Source of the DNA: Desulfuromonadales bacterium
GTDB lineage: Bacteria; Desulfobacterota; Desulfuromonadia; Desulfuromonadales; UBA2197
Length of the DNA stretch: 43,347 bases
Direction: 5' to 3'
NCBI GenBank assembly: GCA_014859605.1
Contig: JACUTW010000014.1
Location: forward strand, 1-43,347
In this document: positions 1 to 9,700 of the stretch, piece by piece
Layout: each line of letters opens with the position of its first letter
Numbering within the stretch: the first letter of the stretch is position 1
Notes under the pieces: model-generated
What the model was told of the DNA's origin: nothing
Databases searched by the model: none
What the model saw: the letters and a program-made list of their open reading frames with translations, nothing else
Program-made: the position numbers and the translations under genes

Positions 1-44
1 AAAGCGTCGGGAAAGCGTCGGGAAAGCGTCGGGAAAGCGTCGGG
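1..44 (+). repeat. Four tandem copies of an 11-bp repeat inside a coding region
   Basis: The unit aaagcgtcggg occurs four times exactly, with a degenerate fifth start (aaagattctcg). The array may continue left of the window. Because 11 is not a multiple of three, three units encode 11 residues (KASGKRRESVG) and the array reads through in all three phases without a stop. Gain or loss of one unit would shift the frame of the downstream wHTH. Confidence 0.9.
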
Positions 45-216
45 AAAGATTCTCGAAGCCTGCCGAGAAAGAAGCGCCATTACCATTCCGGAATTGGCTG
101 CTTTGATCGGCATCACGGAACGCTCCGTTGAGCGAAACATCCAGAAACTCCAGGCCACTCGGTTGCTGCGGCGCGTTGGCGGAAGAAAAGAAGGTTATTG
201 GGAGGTTAGCGAGTGA
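1..216 (+). CDS. C-terminal end of AlbA_2/RecG-like ATP-binding regulator (partial, 5' end outside window)
   Basis: Frame 1 is open from the first base to TGA at 214-216. The visible 71 residues are a Lys/Gly/Ser-rich linker (KASGKRRESVG, then KASGK) followed by a short winged helix-turn-helix ending in LLRRVGGRKEGYWEV. This tail is typical of the AlbA_2/Schlafen-like 'ATP-dependent helicase RecG-like' transcriptional regulators, which carry an N-terminal nucleic-acid-binding domain and a C-terminal wHTH; the N-terminal part is not in the window, so the family call is inferred from the tail alone. The linker is encoded by 11-bp tandem repeats, so a copy-number change would shift the frame ahead of the wHTH. 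The stop overlaps the GTG start of the next gene. Confidence 0.6.
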   Translation, partial: KASGKRRESVGKASGKILEACRERSAITIPELAALIGITERSVERNIQKLQATRLLRRVGGRKEGYWEVSE

Positions 217-2606
217 ATATCCCGCCCATGAATCGACCGACCTCGCAACGTCCCGAACTCCTCGCCCCGACCGGCAGCCTGGAGGCCTTCTTTGCTGCCA
301 TGGAGAATGGTGCTGATGCCGTTTACCTCGGCCTCAAGGAGTTCTCTGCCCGCGCCAAGGCCAAAAATATCACCCTTGCTGAGCTCGAACGGATGCTGAG
401 CTGGGCGCACGCCCATGACCGCCGTATCTACGTTGCCCTCAACACTCTGGTCAAGGAGGACGAGCTGCCGCGCCTGGTCGAGACCTTGGCGAACCTCGAT
501 GCCCTGCGCGTCGACGGCATTATCATTCAGGATCTGGCAATCTGGCGGCTCGCAAAAGAGCACTTCCCCAATCTCGAACTCCATGCCTCGACGCAGCTGA
601 CCGTGCACAATATCGCCGGGGTGAAGATGCTGGAGCAGCTCGGCTTTACCCGTGCTGTTCTGGCGCGCGAACTGTCGCTGGCCGAGATCACCACCATCCG
701 CCGCGCCACGACGATCGAATTGGAACACTTCATCCACGGCGCCCTCTGCTTCTGCTTCTCCGGGCAGTGCTACTTCTCGTCCTGGCTCGGCGGCAAGAGC
801 GGTAACCGCGGCCGCTGCGCCCAGCCCTGCCGGCGGCGCTACCGTTACGGCCAGAAGGAGGACGGTTACTACTTCTCCCCCAACGACCTCTCCGCCATCG
901 ACCTCCTCCCCGAACTGGCGCAAGCGGGAATTTGCAGCCTGAAGATCGAAGGGCGGATGAAGAGCGCCGAATATGTCGCGAACGTGGTCGGTGCTTATCG
1001 CGCCGTCCTCGATGCCAAGGAGAAAGAGCGGCCGCAGATCATTGCCACCGCCAAGGAGAAGCTCAAACTTTCCTTTGGCCGGCCGCCGACCAAAGGTTTC
1101 CTCCCCGGCGGCACGCCGAGCGACATCGTTTCGCCGCACACCGCCGGCGCCACCGGCCGTTTTCTCGGGGAGGTCACGACTTTTCGCGACGGCGCCATTA
1201 CCTTCAAGAGCCGCGACCGCATCCATCTCGGCGACCGCCTGCGCATCCAGCCGAAGAGCGACAAGGCCGGACTCGCCTTTACGATCAAGGAGTTGCGCGA
1301 AGGGAAGAACAGTGTCAAGCTCGTCAGCGCCGGCAAGGTCGTCACCGTCCCCACCCCCTTTCCCGGCCCTTTTCGGCCTGGCGACAGCGTTTACAAAGTC
1401 TCTTCCGAACAGGCCTTCACCCTCAGTGAGCAGGCCTGTAAGCGGCGTCTGGAAGGGCACGGCGCCCGCCCGGCAATCGTCAACCTCACCGTCAACATGG
1501 ATGACGCGCAGCTGCACCTTTCCGCCGAAGCGGACGGGGCGACACTACAACGCAGCTACGACATCACCAGCTATCCTGCCGAGAGTCAGGGACTCGATGC
1601 CGCCATCTTGCGCAAGGTCTTTGCCGGCAGCGAAGGGGCACTGAATCTTGGCACCCTCAGCGCCGAAGCGTTACCGGCTGTCGTTGTCCCGCCGAGTCGT
1701 CTCAAGGAGATTCGCCGCGACTTTTACGCCGAGCTGGGGCGGACTCTGGCCGAGTTCCGCCGTAACGAACGCCGCGAGCGGCTTGCTGCCGCCACCGCCG
1801 CCCTCCTCCCGGCCGGTCCGCTGCCCGCTCCGCGCAAACGCACCTTTGATCTCATCCTCGGCGACGGCCGCGATCAGCATGTCCTCAGCGATCCGTCGAT
1901 CGCGCGGATCATCGTCCCCCTCACCGGCAGCAATGTCCAGGGAATCACCGGCGGCAAGCGCAGTGGCGGGCGCGAGGATAAAATCATCTGGGATCTCCCC
2001 TTTATCCTCCTCGACCCGGCCTGGGCGGAGATGCGCACCCGGGTTCGTATCCTCGTCGACCGCGGCTACAAGCACTTTCGCCTCAACAATCTCGGCCACT
2101 TCCCCATCTTCAAGGGGATCGAGGGACTGGCGTTGAGCACCGGCACCCGCCTCTTCTCTCTCAACAGCCAGGCCCGCCTCGCTTGGAAAGAGTTAGGGGT
2201 CATGGAGACGACCCTTTACATCGAGGATGACCGCGAGAATCTGGCGGCACTGCAACGCCGCGACGTCGGCATCGCCGCCAGCCTGATCGTTTATGCCAAT
2301 ATCCCTCTTCTCACCTCCCGCATCAGCCTGAGGGGCCTCAAGGCCGATACACCGGTGACCTCGGATCGCGACGAAGGCTACCGTGTGCAGCATCGTGACG
2401 GGCTGATGACCTTGCGGCCGGAGAGCGATTTCTCCCTCCTCGGGCGCCTGCCCGAAATCGACCGTCTCGGCCTCGACCATCTCGTTGTCGATCTTGCCCA
2501 CCTCGGCCCCTTCTCCCCCCGTGGCAAGATGGTCATGGAGGCGCTGAAGCGCGGCGCTGAGTTGGCAGGGACCCTTCCCTTCAACTTTGAGCATGGCATG
2601 GAGTAA
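213..2606 (+). CDS. U32 family peptidase / RlhA-like protein with DUF3656
   Basis: The product is 797 aa. The N-terminal half is the U32 'collagenase-like' barrel: ELLAPTGSLEAFFAAMENGADAVYLG opens the fold, and the U32 signature HFIHGALCFCFSGQC (about residues 172-186) is followed by GRCAQPC, giving a cysteine cluster. SLKIEGRMKSAEYV is also conserved. The long C-terminal half matches the general layout of proteins with a DUF3656 region. In E. coli the closest characterised relative, RlhA (YdcP), is needed for hydroxylation of 23S rRNA C2501, so an RNA-modification role is more likely than proteolysis, but this is inferred from family. GTG 213 is chosen because GGAGG lies at 201-205; it overlaps the upstream stop. 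ATG 228 is an alternative. Confidence 0.85.
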   Translation: MNIPPMNRPTSQRPELLAPTGSLEAFFAAMENGADAVYLGLKEFSARAKAKNITLAELERMLSWAHAHDRRIYVALNTLVKEDELPRLVETLANLDALRVDGIIIQDLAIWRLAKEHFPNLELHASTQLTVHNIAGVKMLEQLGFTRAVLARELSLAEITTIRRATTIELEHFIHGALCFCFSGQCYFSSWLGGKSGNRGRCAQPCRRRYRYGQKEDGYYFSPNDLSAIDLLPELAQAGICSLKIEGRMKSAEYVANVVGAYRAVLDAKEKERPQIIATAKEKLKLSFGRPPTKGFLPGGTPSDIVSPHTAGATGRFLGEVTTFRDGAITFKSRDRIHLGDRLRIQPKSDKAGLAFTIKELREGKNSVKLVSAGKVVTVPTPFPGPFRPGDSVYKVSSEQAFTLSEQACKRRLEGHGARPAIVNLTVNMDDAQLHLSAEADGATLQRSYDITSYPAESQGLDAAILRKVFAGSEGALNLGTLSAEALPAVVVPPSRLKEIRRDFYAELGRTLAEFRRNERRERLAAATAALLPAGPLPAPRKRTFDLILGDGRDQHVLSDPSIARIIVPLTGSNVQGITGGKRSGGREDKIIWDLPFILLDPAWAEMRTRVRILVDRGYKHFRLNNLGHFPIFKGIEGLALSTGTRLFSLNSQARLAWKELGVMETTLYIEDDRENLAALQRRDVGIAASLIVYANIPLLTSRISLRGLKADTPVTSDRDEGYRVQHRDGLMTLRPESDFSLLGRLPEIDRLGLDHLVVDLAHLGPFSPRGKMVMEALKRGAELAGTLPFNFEHGME

Positions 2607-2628
2607 CAAGAAAATTCCCCCGATATTC

Positions 2629-2743
2629 TCCCTCCCCTTCAAGGGGAGGGCCGGGGTGGGGATGGGATAGATTGTGTGCGATTTCATTAAGTTGCCAAGC
2701 GAACCCCCATCCCCATCCTAACCTTCCCCTTGAAGGGGAAGGG
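2629..2743. repeat. REP/BIME-like pair of inverted palindromic elements
   Basis: Two related GC-rich elements sit head to head between the U32 gene and lhgO. The left one has a 10-bp perfect stem around one base (ccctcccctt c aaggggaggg, 2630-2650) followed by a G-rich tail ggggtggggatggg. The right one is the inverse: a C-rich arm ccccatccccatcc followed by ccttcccctt g aaggggaagg (about 2722-2742). Each can fold alone, and the two can also pair with each other. The arrangement matches bacterial interspersed mosaic elements; the 3' part could also stabilise or terminate the U32 transcript. Confidence 0.75.
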
Positions 2744-2769
2744 ACAAAAAAATGTGCGGGAGCTTTCAG

Positions 2770-3981
2770 ATGACACCAACAACCTTTGATCTCATCGTCG
2801 TCGGCGGTGGCATTGTCGGCACGGCAACGGCGCTGGCCCTGACCCAAGCCTACCCCGGCCTCAAACTCGCCATCCTCGAGAAGGAAGACCACCTCGCCGC
2901 CCACCAGACCGGCCACAACAGCGGCGTCATCCATTCCGGCCTTTACTACCGCCCCGGCTCCCTGAAGGCGCAGAACTGTGCCGCCGGCCGCGAAGCTCTT
3001 TATGCCTTTTGTGCCGAACGCAAGATTGCGGTGGAGCGCTGCGGCAAAATCGTCGTCGCCACCCGCGAGTCGGAACTCCCCGCCCTCGACGAACTCGAAC
3101 GCCGCGGCATCGCCAACGGCCTGACCGGACTGGAGCGTCTCGACGCCGCCGGCGTCAAGGCACACGAGCCGCACGTTGCCGGGATTGCCGGCCTTTATGT
3201 CCCGCAGACCGGCATCGTCGATTATGTCGAGGTGACCAATGCCTATGCGCAGGTGGTGCGCGAAGGCGGCGGCGTGGTGCGTACGAATTGCCGGGTCACC
3301 GACGTTCAGCGGCAGGGGCAGGACTTTCGTCTCAGCACCAGCCAGGGAGACTTCGCCTGCCGCACCCTGATCAACTGCGCCGGGTTGCAAAGTGACCGCT
3401 TCGCCCGCGCCTGCGGCGTCGATCCCGGCGTGCAGATCATCCCCTTTCGCGGCGAATATTATCTCGTCGCCCCGCAGCGCCAGACTCTGGTGCGCAATCT
3501 CATCTATCCCGTCCCTGATCCTGCTTTCCCCTTTCTCGGCGTCCACTTTACCCGGATGATTGACGGCGGCGTTGAAGCCGGCCCGAATGCGGTCCTCGCC
3601 CTACGCCGCGAAGGGTATGATCGCTTCTCCTTCTCCCTGCCGGATCTCTTTGCCACCCTCACCTACCCCGGCTTCCGCCATCTGGCCAAACGTTTCTGGA
3701 AGGTCGGCGCCATGGAATACCACCGTTCCTTCAGCAAACACCGCTTTCTCCGTGATCTGCAGCGCCTGATCCCCGAACTGCAAAAATGTGATATTAAACG
3801 CGGCGGCGCTGGCGTCCGCGCCCAGGCAGTCGATGCCCAAGGGAAACTCCTCGACGATTTCCACATCATCAATAGCGAGGGGATGATTCACGTCCTCAAC
3901 GCCCCCTCGCCGGCCGCCACCGCCTCCCTGAGCATCGGCAGCACGATTGCCGGACATGCCGGTAAAGCCGTACAGCGTTAA
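2770..3981 (+). CDS. lhgO: L-2-hydroxyglutarate oxidase (LhgO), FAD-dependent
   Basis: This FAD-dependent oxidoreductase of the DAO family oxidises L-2-hydroxyglutarate to 2-oxoglutarate and, in characterised homologues, passes electrons to the membrane quinone pool. The N-terminal dinucleotide-binding loop VVGGGIVGTATALAL is clear, followed by the LhgO-typical TGHNSGVIHSGLYYRPGSLKA and, near the C-terminus, RGGAGVRAQAVD and VLNAPSPAATASLSIG. Length (403 aa from ATG 2770) fits the family. The track start at 2752 would add six residues (MCGSFQ); ATG 2770 is preferred because GGGAG at 2758-2762 is correctly spaced for it. It stands alone between a repeat pair and a possible terminator. Confidence 0.92.
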   Translation: MTPTTFDLIVVGGGIVGTATALALTQAYPGLKLAILEKEDHLAAHQTGHNSGVIHSGLYYRPGSLKAQNCAAGREALYAFCAERKIAVERCGKIVVATRESELPALDELERRGIANGLTGLERLDAAGVKAHEPHVAGIAGLYVPQTGIVDYVEVTNAYAQVVREGGGVVRTNCRVTDVQRQGQDFRLSTSQGDFACRTLINCAGLQSDRFARACGVDPGVQIIPFRGEYYLVAPQRQTLVRNLIYPVPDPAFPFLGVHFTRMIDGGVEAGPNAVLALRREGYDRFSFSLPDLFATLTYPGFRHLAKRFWKVGAMEYHRSFSKHRFLRDLQRLIPELQKCDIKRGGAGVRAQAVDAQGKLLDDFHIINSEGMIHVLNAPSPAATASLSIGSTIAGHAGKAVQR

Positions 3982-3982
3982 A

Positions 3983-4021
3983 GCCGCCGGGTTGGCAATG
4001 TGCTGATGGGTGGCGTTTTTT
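3983..4021 (+). terminator. Possible rho-independent terminator after lhgO
   Basis: Just after the lhgO stop, gccgcc (3983-3988) can pair with ggtggc (4009-4014), including one G-T pair, followed by gtttttt. The loop is about 20 nt, so the hairpin is weak, but the U-run and position fit. Confidence 0.4.
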
Positions 4022-4091
4022 GTTTGGTCGGATGCAGAAAGTCGGTATTATGCTCACAGAATTCTCAAGAGCTTAAGAGCGGAGGATAAGA

Positions 4092-4343
4092 ATGACCGAG
4101 AGCGAAATGAAAACGATTGCCGGAATGGTGACCCGTGAAATCGGGGTGCTGATGGAGGATGTTCAGCACAAATTCGACATTGTGGTCGAGGGGCACCAAC
4201 TTCTGGCTGACAAAATTGAGCGTGTAGACGAAAAGGTGGAACGAGTCGCCGTCAAGGTGGAGAAGATCGACCTCAACTTAACCGCCCACCGTAACGATAC
4301 TGAGTCGCATCGTGGGGTCTATCGGGTCGGGGAACCGGGTTGA
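4092..4343 (+). CDS. Small coiled-coil conserved hypothetical protein
   Basis: The product is 83 aa with no signal peptide and no membrane segment. After a short N-terminus (MTREIGVLMEDVQHKFD) comes a heptad-like stretch, DKIERVDEKVERVAVKVEKIDLNL, predicted by eye as a coiled coil, and a conserved-looking tail HRNDTESHRGVYRV. I recall similar short proteins in Geobacter/Desulfuromonas genomes but know of no function. GGAGG at 4081-4085 supports ATG 4092. It is the last gene before the Wadjet operon, separated by 85 bp, and there is no sign that it belongs to that operon. Confidence 0.75.
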   Translation: MTESEMKTIAGMVTREIGVLMEDVQHKFDIVVEGHQLLADKIERVDEKVERVAVKVEKIDLNLTAHRNDTESHRGVYRVGEPG

Positions 4344-4428
4344 ATCCACTGGTGACCGTGATTGCCTTCAGTAAGCTGGGACTCTGGGGAGCCCCTAGTT
4401 TCCAAAACGTCTACACCCATGCCATCGC

Positions 4429-5970
4429 ATGAGTAGTGCTGCCATGCCTGATAAAAGCCAGATGTCGCTATTCGCCCCGGGACCGGGTGCGTGCTCGCAG
4501 GAGGTGGATAAGGCCGAATTCGATAAAATCGAAGCGGCGACGCTCAATACCCGAGCGCAAACCATCGCGACCTTGTCGACCATCGCCAACATCATTGCCC
4601 AATCCTCTTCCCCTCCTTTTTCCCTGATCGACCCCTTCACCATCGGTCTGATGGCCATCGGGCACGTGATCGATTCCCTGAAACTGCTGGATATCGAAGA
4701 CAGCAACCTGACCGTCCACGACCTGGTCGAGCTGGTCGCCGCCGACCTGGACAGGCAATTCGAGGCTCTCCGTGCTGAGAAATCCATCGACATCATGCCA
4801 TGGCGCTCGGAGATCGAGGCCTGGAGCAGAGGGATCGTCGACAAGCTGTTGTGCAAGAAGGGGATGGGAAAGAACATCGACCGCCTTTTCAATACGCAGA
4901 CCGACCTCTTCTACGATTTCCAGCACTCGCTGCTCGAAGAGCGCGAAAAGACCAGCGGTAAAGGCGGCATCCACGTCAAACCGACCACGGCTTGCCTGTC
5001 CCTTTACCTGGGGACCCTTACCCAGTCGATCGGCGATGCCCAGGCGGCATTCGCGGCGGTGATCCAGAGGCAGATCCGGCGCGGGGAGTACCACGCCGCG
5101 CTGCAAAGCGCCCTGGAACACCAGCGGGTGACCAAGCAGTATTGCGTGGAGATCCAGCAGTTCCGGCGCAAGATCCTTTCCGATGCCGGACGCCAGGGGT
5201 GGTCCGCCGACGTCATGCCGCTCATTGAGAAGACCCAGAACGAGGTGGACGACGCCATGACCAGCGTGACTGAGCTGGAATCGCACCTGGATGATAACTT
5301 CGAGTCCTTGCCGCGCGACAAGCAATCGCTGGCGGAAAAGGTGTTGATGGTCATCCGGCAATCCCGGACGGCTTACCGCGAATTGCAGGCGATCATGATC
5401 GAACTGCCGCGGCTCTATCACAAATGCATCGAATCCCAGGGATTTGCCTCCCGGCATATCCCGCTGCCGTCCATGCGCGACGACGTGTTCCTGCCGCTTT
5501 TTTATCAGGTGACCGACAAGGACCTGTTCGGCAAGGTCTGCGATGCCATCAATTTCGGCTGCGTCTCGCCCATTCCCCCTGTGCTCTTCGATCCCATCGC
5601 CTCGACCGAAATCCTCCTTAAACCAAAGACGCAGGAGGAGATCCGAGACAACAGCGTCGGCCTGGAGTGCATGGACGAGGACTCGGTTGCGCTTTCCATC
5701 TTCGACGCCGAAACCATCCGGAAAGCCAGGCAGGCCCTGCTGGGGATCTGTGCGTCGTCCCCGGCGACCCTCTCTCAAATCACTCAAGATCTTTGCGAAG
5801 AGGCGTATTACGAGGAGGCTGTCTGCGTCGCGCTGATGATAACCAACGCCTGGGTGCACCGAAAGCTGATCGAAGGGGCTCTGAGACCTGCCCGTACCTA
5901 CGAAACATACGCATGCGCTGCATGCAGCGGCGACGATTACCTGATCGCCCGAGAGGAGACCGGTCCATGA
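4429..5970 (+). CDS. jetA: JetA-like (MksF/kleisin-type) subunit of Wadjet system
   Basis: The product is 513 aa, mostly alpha-helical by eye, with no signal peptide. It is called JetA from context: first gene of a four-gene overlapping cluster with an SMC-like ATPase and a Toprim protein, and of the right size for the kleisin subunit that bridges the two ATPase heads in MukF/MksF/JetA complexes. The N-terminal 40-130 region could be the winged-helix/dimerisation part, and 250-340 is rich in charged helices. I do not recognise a DUF3375 (type I) or DUF2397 (type II) signature, so type III or an unassigned type is more likely. The start is uncertain: ATGs at 4429, 4444 and 4462 follow an in-frame stop (4396) and none has a good Shine-Dalgarno. 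The stop overlaps jetB by ATGA. Confidence 0.7.
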   Translation: MSSAAMPDKSQMSLFAPGPGACSQEVDKAEFDKIEAATLNTRAQTIATLSTIANIIAQSSSPPFSLIDPFTIGLMAIGHVIDSLKLLDIEDSNLTVHDLVELVAADLDRQFEALRAEKSIDIMPWRSEIEAWSRGIVDKLLCKKGMGKNIDRLFNTQTDLFYDFQHSLLEEREKTSGKGGIHVKPTTACLSLYLGTLTQSIGDAQAAFAAVIQRQIRRGEYHAALQSALEHQRVTKQYCVEIQQFRRKILSDAGRQGWSADVMPLIEKTQNEVDDAMTSVTELESHLDDNFESLPRDKQSLAEKVLMVIRQSRTAYRELQAIMIELPRLYHKCIESQGFASRHIPLPSMRDDVFLPLFYQVTDKDLFGKVCDAINFGCVSPIPPVLFDPIASTEILLKPKTQEEIRDNSVGLECMDEDSVALSIFDAETIRKARQALLGICASSPATLSQITQDLCEEAYYEEAVCVALMITNAWVHRKLIEGALRPARTYETYACAACSGDDYLIAREETGP

Positions 5971-6716
5971 ACATCACTATAGAAGCGGTTCGTGACGCTT
6001 CGGCCATCATAGAAGCCGGGCTGGTCCCCAGCCGTCGACCGCCGGCGCAACGCCTTCAGGCTCTGATCGCCGCCTACCAGACCAATGCCGGGGGCACCCG
6101 GACTGCAGCCAAAGAAATTGCCGGACAGTTCGGCCTGGTCATCGTCGACGTGGTCATGGAAGGCATCGTGCTGGCCATTGCGCCGGAACGGGATTCCATC
6201 TTTATGCCGAAGAGGGCCGAACTTCTCAAGGAGCCGGGCTCGGAAGCCAGGCTGATCAGGGGCCTTTGCAACGCCGCCATCCTCGCCTGCGCCTACGAGC
6301 GCCAGCAGTCATTGATCTCGGAGGCTGTGCAGACGGTGACGGTCAACGACGCCTACGACCTGCTGGTCAGCTCGTCCGCTGCGCTTTCCAAGTCGGAGGA
6401 CCCCCAGTACAAGGGATTCACCGAAGCCGCAGTGATCGTCGAGAGGATCAAGGCGGAATCCTTCAGCAGCAAGTCCGAGCGGGCCAGACACCGCACCCTG
6501 CGCGGACGGCTGATCGAGGCATTCGAGAACTTCGTGAGCCAGGGGCAAATGGTGAAGGACGGCGACGAGGACGGCGGCACCTATAAGACGCTCTTCAGGC
6601 TGCGCAAACTGCTGGCCGACGAAAGCGCTACGGCCATCGTGGACGTCATCAAAGACGCCGTCGAGAAATCGAGGGCGCTGCAGGACAACCCCTCTGGGGA
6701 GGCGCACGATGCCTAA
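5967..6716 (+). CDS. jetB: JetB-like (MksE-type) subunit of Wadjet system
   Basis: The product is 249 aa and lies inside a longer track ORF that begins in jetA; the true start is ATG 5967, which shares ATGA with the jetA stop and has AGGAG at 5954-5958. It matches the usual size of MksE/JetB, the winged-helix kleisin-interacting protein of MukBEF-like complexes. The C-terminal part (RGRLIEAFENFVSQGQ, then TYKTLFRLRKLL) looks like a winged-helix region, whereas the N-terminus (about 10-140) is helical. No DUF4194 or DUF2398 motif is evident to me, so assignment rests on position, size and overlap with the jetA and jetC genes. It overlaps jetC by 8 bp, suggesting translational coupling and fixed stoichiometry. 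Confidence 0.68.
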   Translation: MNITIEAVRDASAIIEAGLVPSRRPPAQRLQALIAAYQTNAGGTRTAAKEIAGQFGLVIVDVVMEGIVLAIAPERDSIFMPKRAELLKEPGSEARLIRGLCNAAILACAYERQQSLISEAVQTVTVNDAYDLLVSSSAALSKSEDPQYKGFTEAAVIVERIKAESFSSKSERARHRTLRGRLIEAFENFVSQGQMVKDGDEDGGTYKTLFRLRKLLADESATAIVDVIKDAVEKSRALQDNPSGEAHDA

Positions 6717-9700
6717 CCTTTTATCTGTCAGGTTCTCGAAAGTCGGCTATGCCGACGCCCGGATCGACGGCCTGGGCTACAGCCTCTCTCGCGACGGGGA
6801 GGCAAAGAACAGCCTGGTCCTCACCGGCAACGGCGGAGGCAAGACGACGCAGATCCACCTGCTGTTCTCCTTGTTTTTGCCGCAGAAACTGGACCTGATG
6901 ACCTACAAGGACAATACCGGCCGCAGGTTTGAGTATTACTTCGAGGAAAACGAAATTGCCTTTATCGCCTCGGAGTGGTCCATCCCGAACATCCAGATCT
7001 CGCTGGCCGGGCGCCCGCGGACCAGGGTCATCGGCCGATTCACCCAGTTCACTAACAGGGAGAAGTACGAACAAGAAACCTATTTCTTCTCTTTCATCGC
7101 CGACGACGACTTGGGAATAGACGATCTGCCGATCACCTCGTCCATTCCTCACCGGGTAAAGCACTACTGCCGGACTGTCAGTGAGGCCAAGAAATATCTC
7201 AAGGATACCTTCGACAAACCGGGCCGGGAGTTTTTCGGCCCTTCGGAGAAGATGGAGTACTGGCAGAACTATCTGCGCTCCCTGGGCTTCAACATCGAAA
7301 TTTTCCGGCTGATGCAGATGTTCACCATGAGCGAAGGGGATCCCGGCGCCTTCCTGAATCGGTATTGCAGCCAGGAGGCGGTCCTCGGGATGATCACCAA
7401 GGAGGTCATGGACGGCAATTCCACGGCGCGGCTGCGGGACATGCTGGTCCAGCACCGGGACTCCATCAGCCTGGCTCCGACCACCCGGGCCCAGATCACC
7501 GCCTATAACGCGCTGTCCGATTTGTTTGCCCGGATGGAGCCGGTGGCCGCCAAGCTCATCGACGCGGAAGGCTTCTTCGCTAAGGCCGTGGACGACCTTG
7601 GCGCCGTGGCTGCCCGCATAAACGCCACCTTGGCCGTGGAAACGGAGAAGGTCGCGGAGCTGGGCGAGATGCAGGCGGCTGACAAGGCCGCGCTGGCCGC
7701 GGAGAAGAAGAATCTCCTCGACCTGCAGGCCGAGCTGCGCGGGGTGATAGAGCGCCTGGCCGGTCTCGCCAGCCAGGCGGCCAAGGCGGAATATCAGGAA
7801 ATCACGGAGTTGCTGGCGAAAAAGTCCGCGCTGCTCGCCGCCATGCGGGCGGTGGTCGACCAGGTCGAGGTTGCCAACGCCAGGACCGCTCGCGACGATC
7901 TCTCCCGTCGACTGGATGCGCTTGCTGAGCCGACCCGCAGCCTGGCCGATGAGTTGGCAATGGCCGAGCAGCTGCTGGCGGAATACCTGGGCGAAGACCT
8001 GGACACGGCAGCGGCAGCGGTAAAGAGGCTGGAAGCCGAAGAGGGGGAAGCTCGCCAAGCGAAAAACGCATTGCTGGACCAAAAGCAGGAGCTGCAATCC
8101 GAGCTTTCAGGAGAGAAAAAAGAGCAGGCGATGCTGCAAGGGGTCGAGGACGAGCGGTCCCGCTCGCTGGCAGCGATCCCCGGTTACGAGGAGGGCGACG
8201 GGGCGCAGGACAGCTCGCAGGTGCATCTCCGACTTTCGGCGTTGGAGGCCGAGTCGGCCGGACTGAAGGCTCGTCTGGAGTCGGCAGCCAACGAGCAGAC
8301 CGACCTGAAAGGCGAACTGCTGTCGGTCGAGCTATACCTGAAGGGGCAGAAGGAAAGGCTGGAGGCGCTCGGCAAAGAGCAGCGCAATGCCTCGGCCGCC
8401 TATCAGGAGTTCCTGAAAAAGCGGACTGCTGTTGCCGAATTGCCTGGGATCACAGCTGTTTTCCAACTGGACACGCCGGACTTGTTTCTTCCCGGACTCG
8501 ACTCGAAGTTGAAGGGGAGCGCCGTCTCATGCGAGACCGATCTTAGGAAATTGGAGAGCGAAATCGCGCTTCGGGAAGCTCGCATCCAGGCGATTAAAAA
8601 TAACGGCGGCCTCAATCCGTCGTCCGCCGACGTGGAGACCGTTCTCGAGGCTCTGCGCTCGGCGAAGCTCGACGCCCACTCCTATTGGCAGGTGTTCTCC
8701 CAACAGAACAGGTCGGCGGAGGAATCGCGACGGGAGTTGCAAAAGGACCCTTTCCGAGTCGGCGGGGTGGCGGTCTCGGGTCAGGTTGCCGTCGATAAGG
8801 CCAGAGAAATTCTGGCTGCCTGCAACGTACTTTCACCGGTGGCCGTATCTGACTACTCAGCGGGAATAAAAAGCCGGGAGGAGAGCGGATTTGTGGTGCT
8901 TCCCGATGCGGCGCTGGCTATTGACAGGAAAGAGGCGGAGCGGTTTTGCAGTACGGCCAAGGGCGAAATCGCCGCCATGGAGTCGAAGATCGCTACCATC
9001 AAGGCCGCTTGCGATGCGGCCGCGACGGCCCGCGATGCTCTGGTCTCTTTTCTCGGCGGCTACAACGAAACCTCGGAAACGATCCTTCAAGGGGACAACG
9101 CGCGGCTGGAAAATGCCATCCGGTCATGCGGCTCGGAGATTCAGGCTCTGACCGAAAAGCAAACTGCGGTGCGCGACCGTTTGGCTCAGGCGAAAGACTC
9201 CTGCGACCAGCTCGGCGCCGCCATCGGAAAGATGGAGCCGCTCATCAAGCTGGTGCGCGACCACATCGCCAGGTTCGAGCAAGGCCGGGACGAACGCCTC
9301 CGGCGCCTGAACCAGATCTCTTTGGCCATCGGCTCAACCGGGCGGGCCATAGAGGCGTTGGCGGAGAGAGTCCTGGTTTCCGAAGGCACGGAAAGTCAGG
9401 CGCGCGCGGCAGCCGAGCAAGGGCGCGCTCTCGCCTCCAGCATCCAAAACGAACTCAACAAGCTGGGCGGCTTGCGCAAGCCTGCGACCGAAGTTTTCCG
9501 GGCGCTGGCAACCAATACGGCTTCGGCAAGGGAGCTGCATTTCGGCAAGAGCCGGGCGCTGGAATCCGCCAATGCCAACGAGGAGTACCTGCGCATGCAG
9601 GCGATGTTCGCCGCGGCGCAGCAGACCTATGAGGAGCGCCAAAAGAGCTGGGATCAACGGCACGGCGGCCTGGCAGCCGACGCGCTGCAGGATGCCCGCA

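Noticed and set aside
2629-2743. CRISPR array
   Set aside because: Only two elements in opposite orientation, with internal palindromes and no regular spacers.
4468-5859. 463-aa minus-strand ORF opposite jetA (and similar long ones at 195-1517, 6721-8097, 14866-16368)
   Set aside because: These are antisense shadows of well-supported genes in GC-rich DNA; they lack ribosome-binding sites and recognisable domains.
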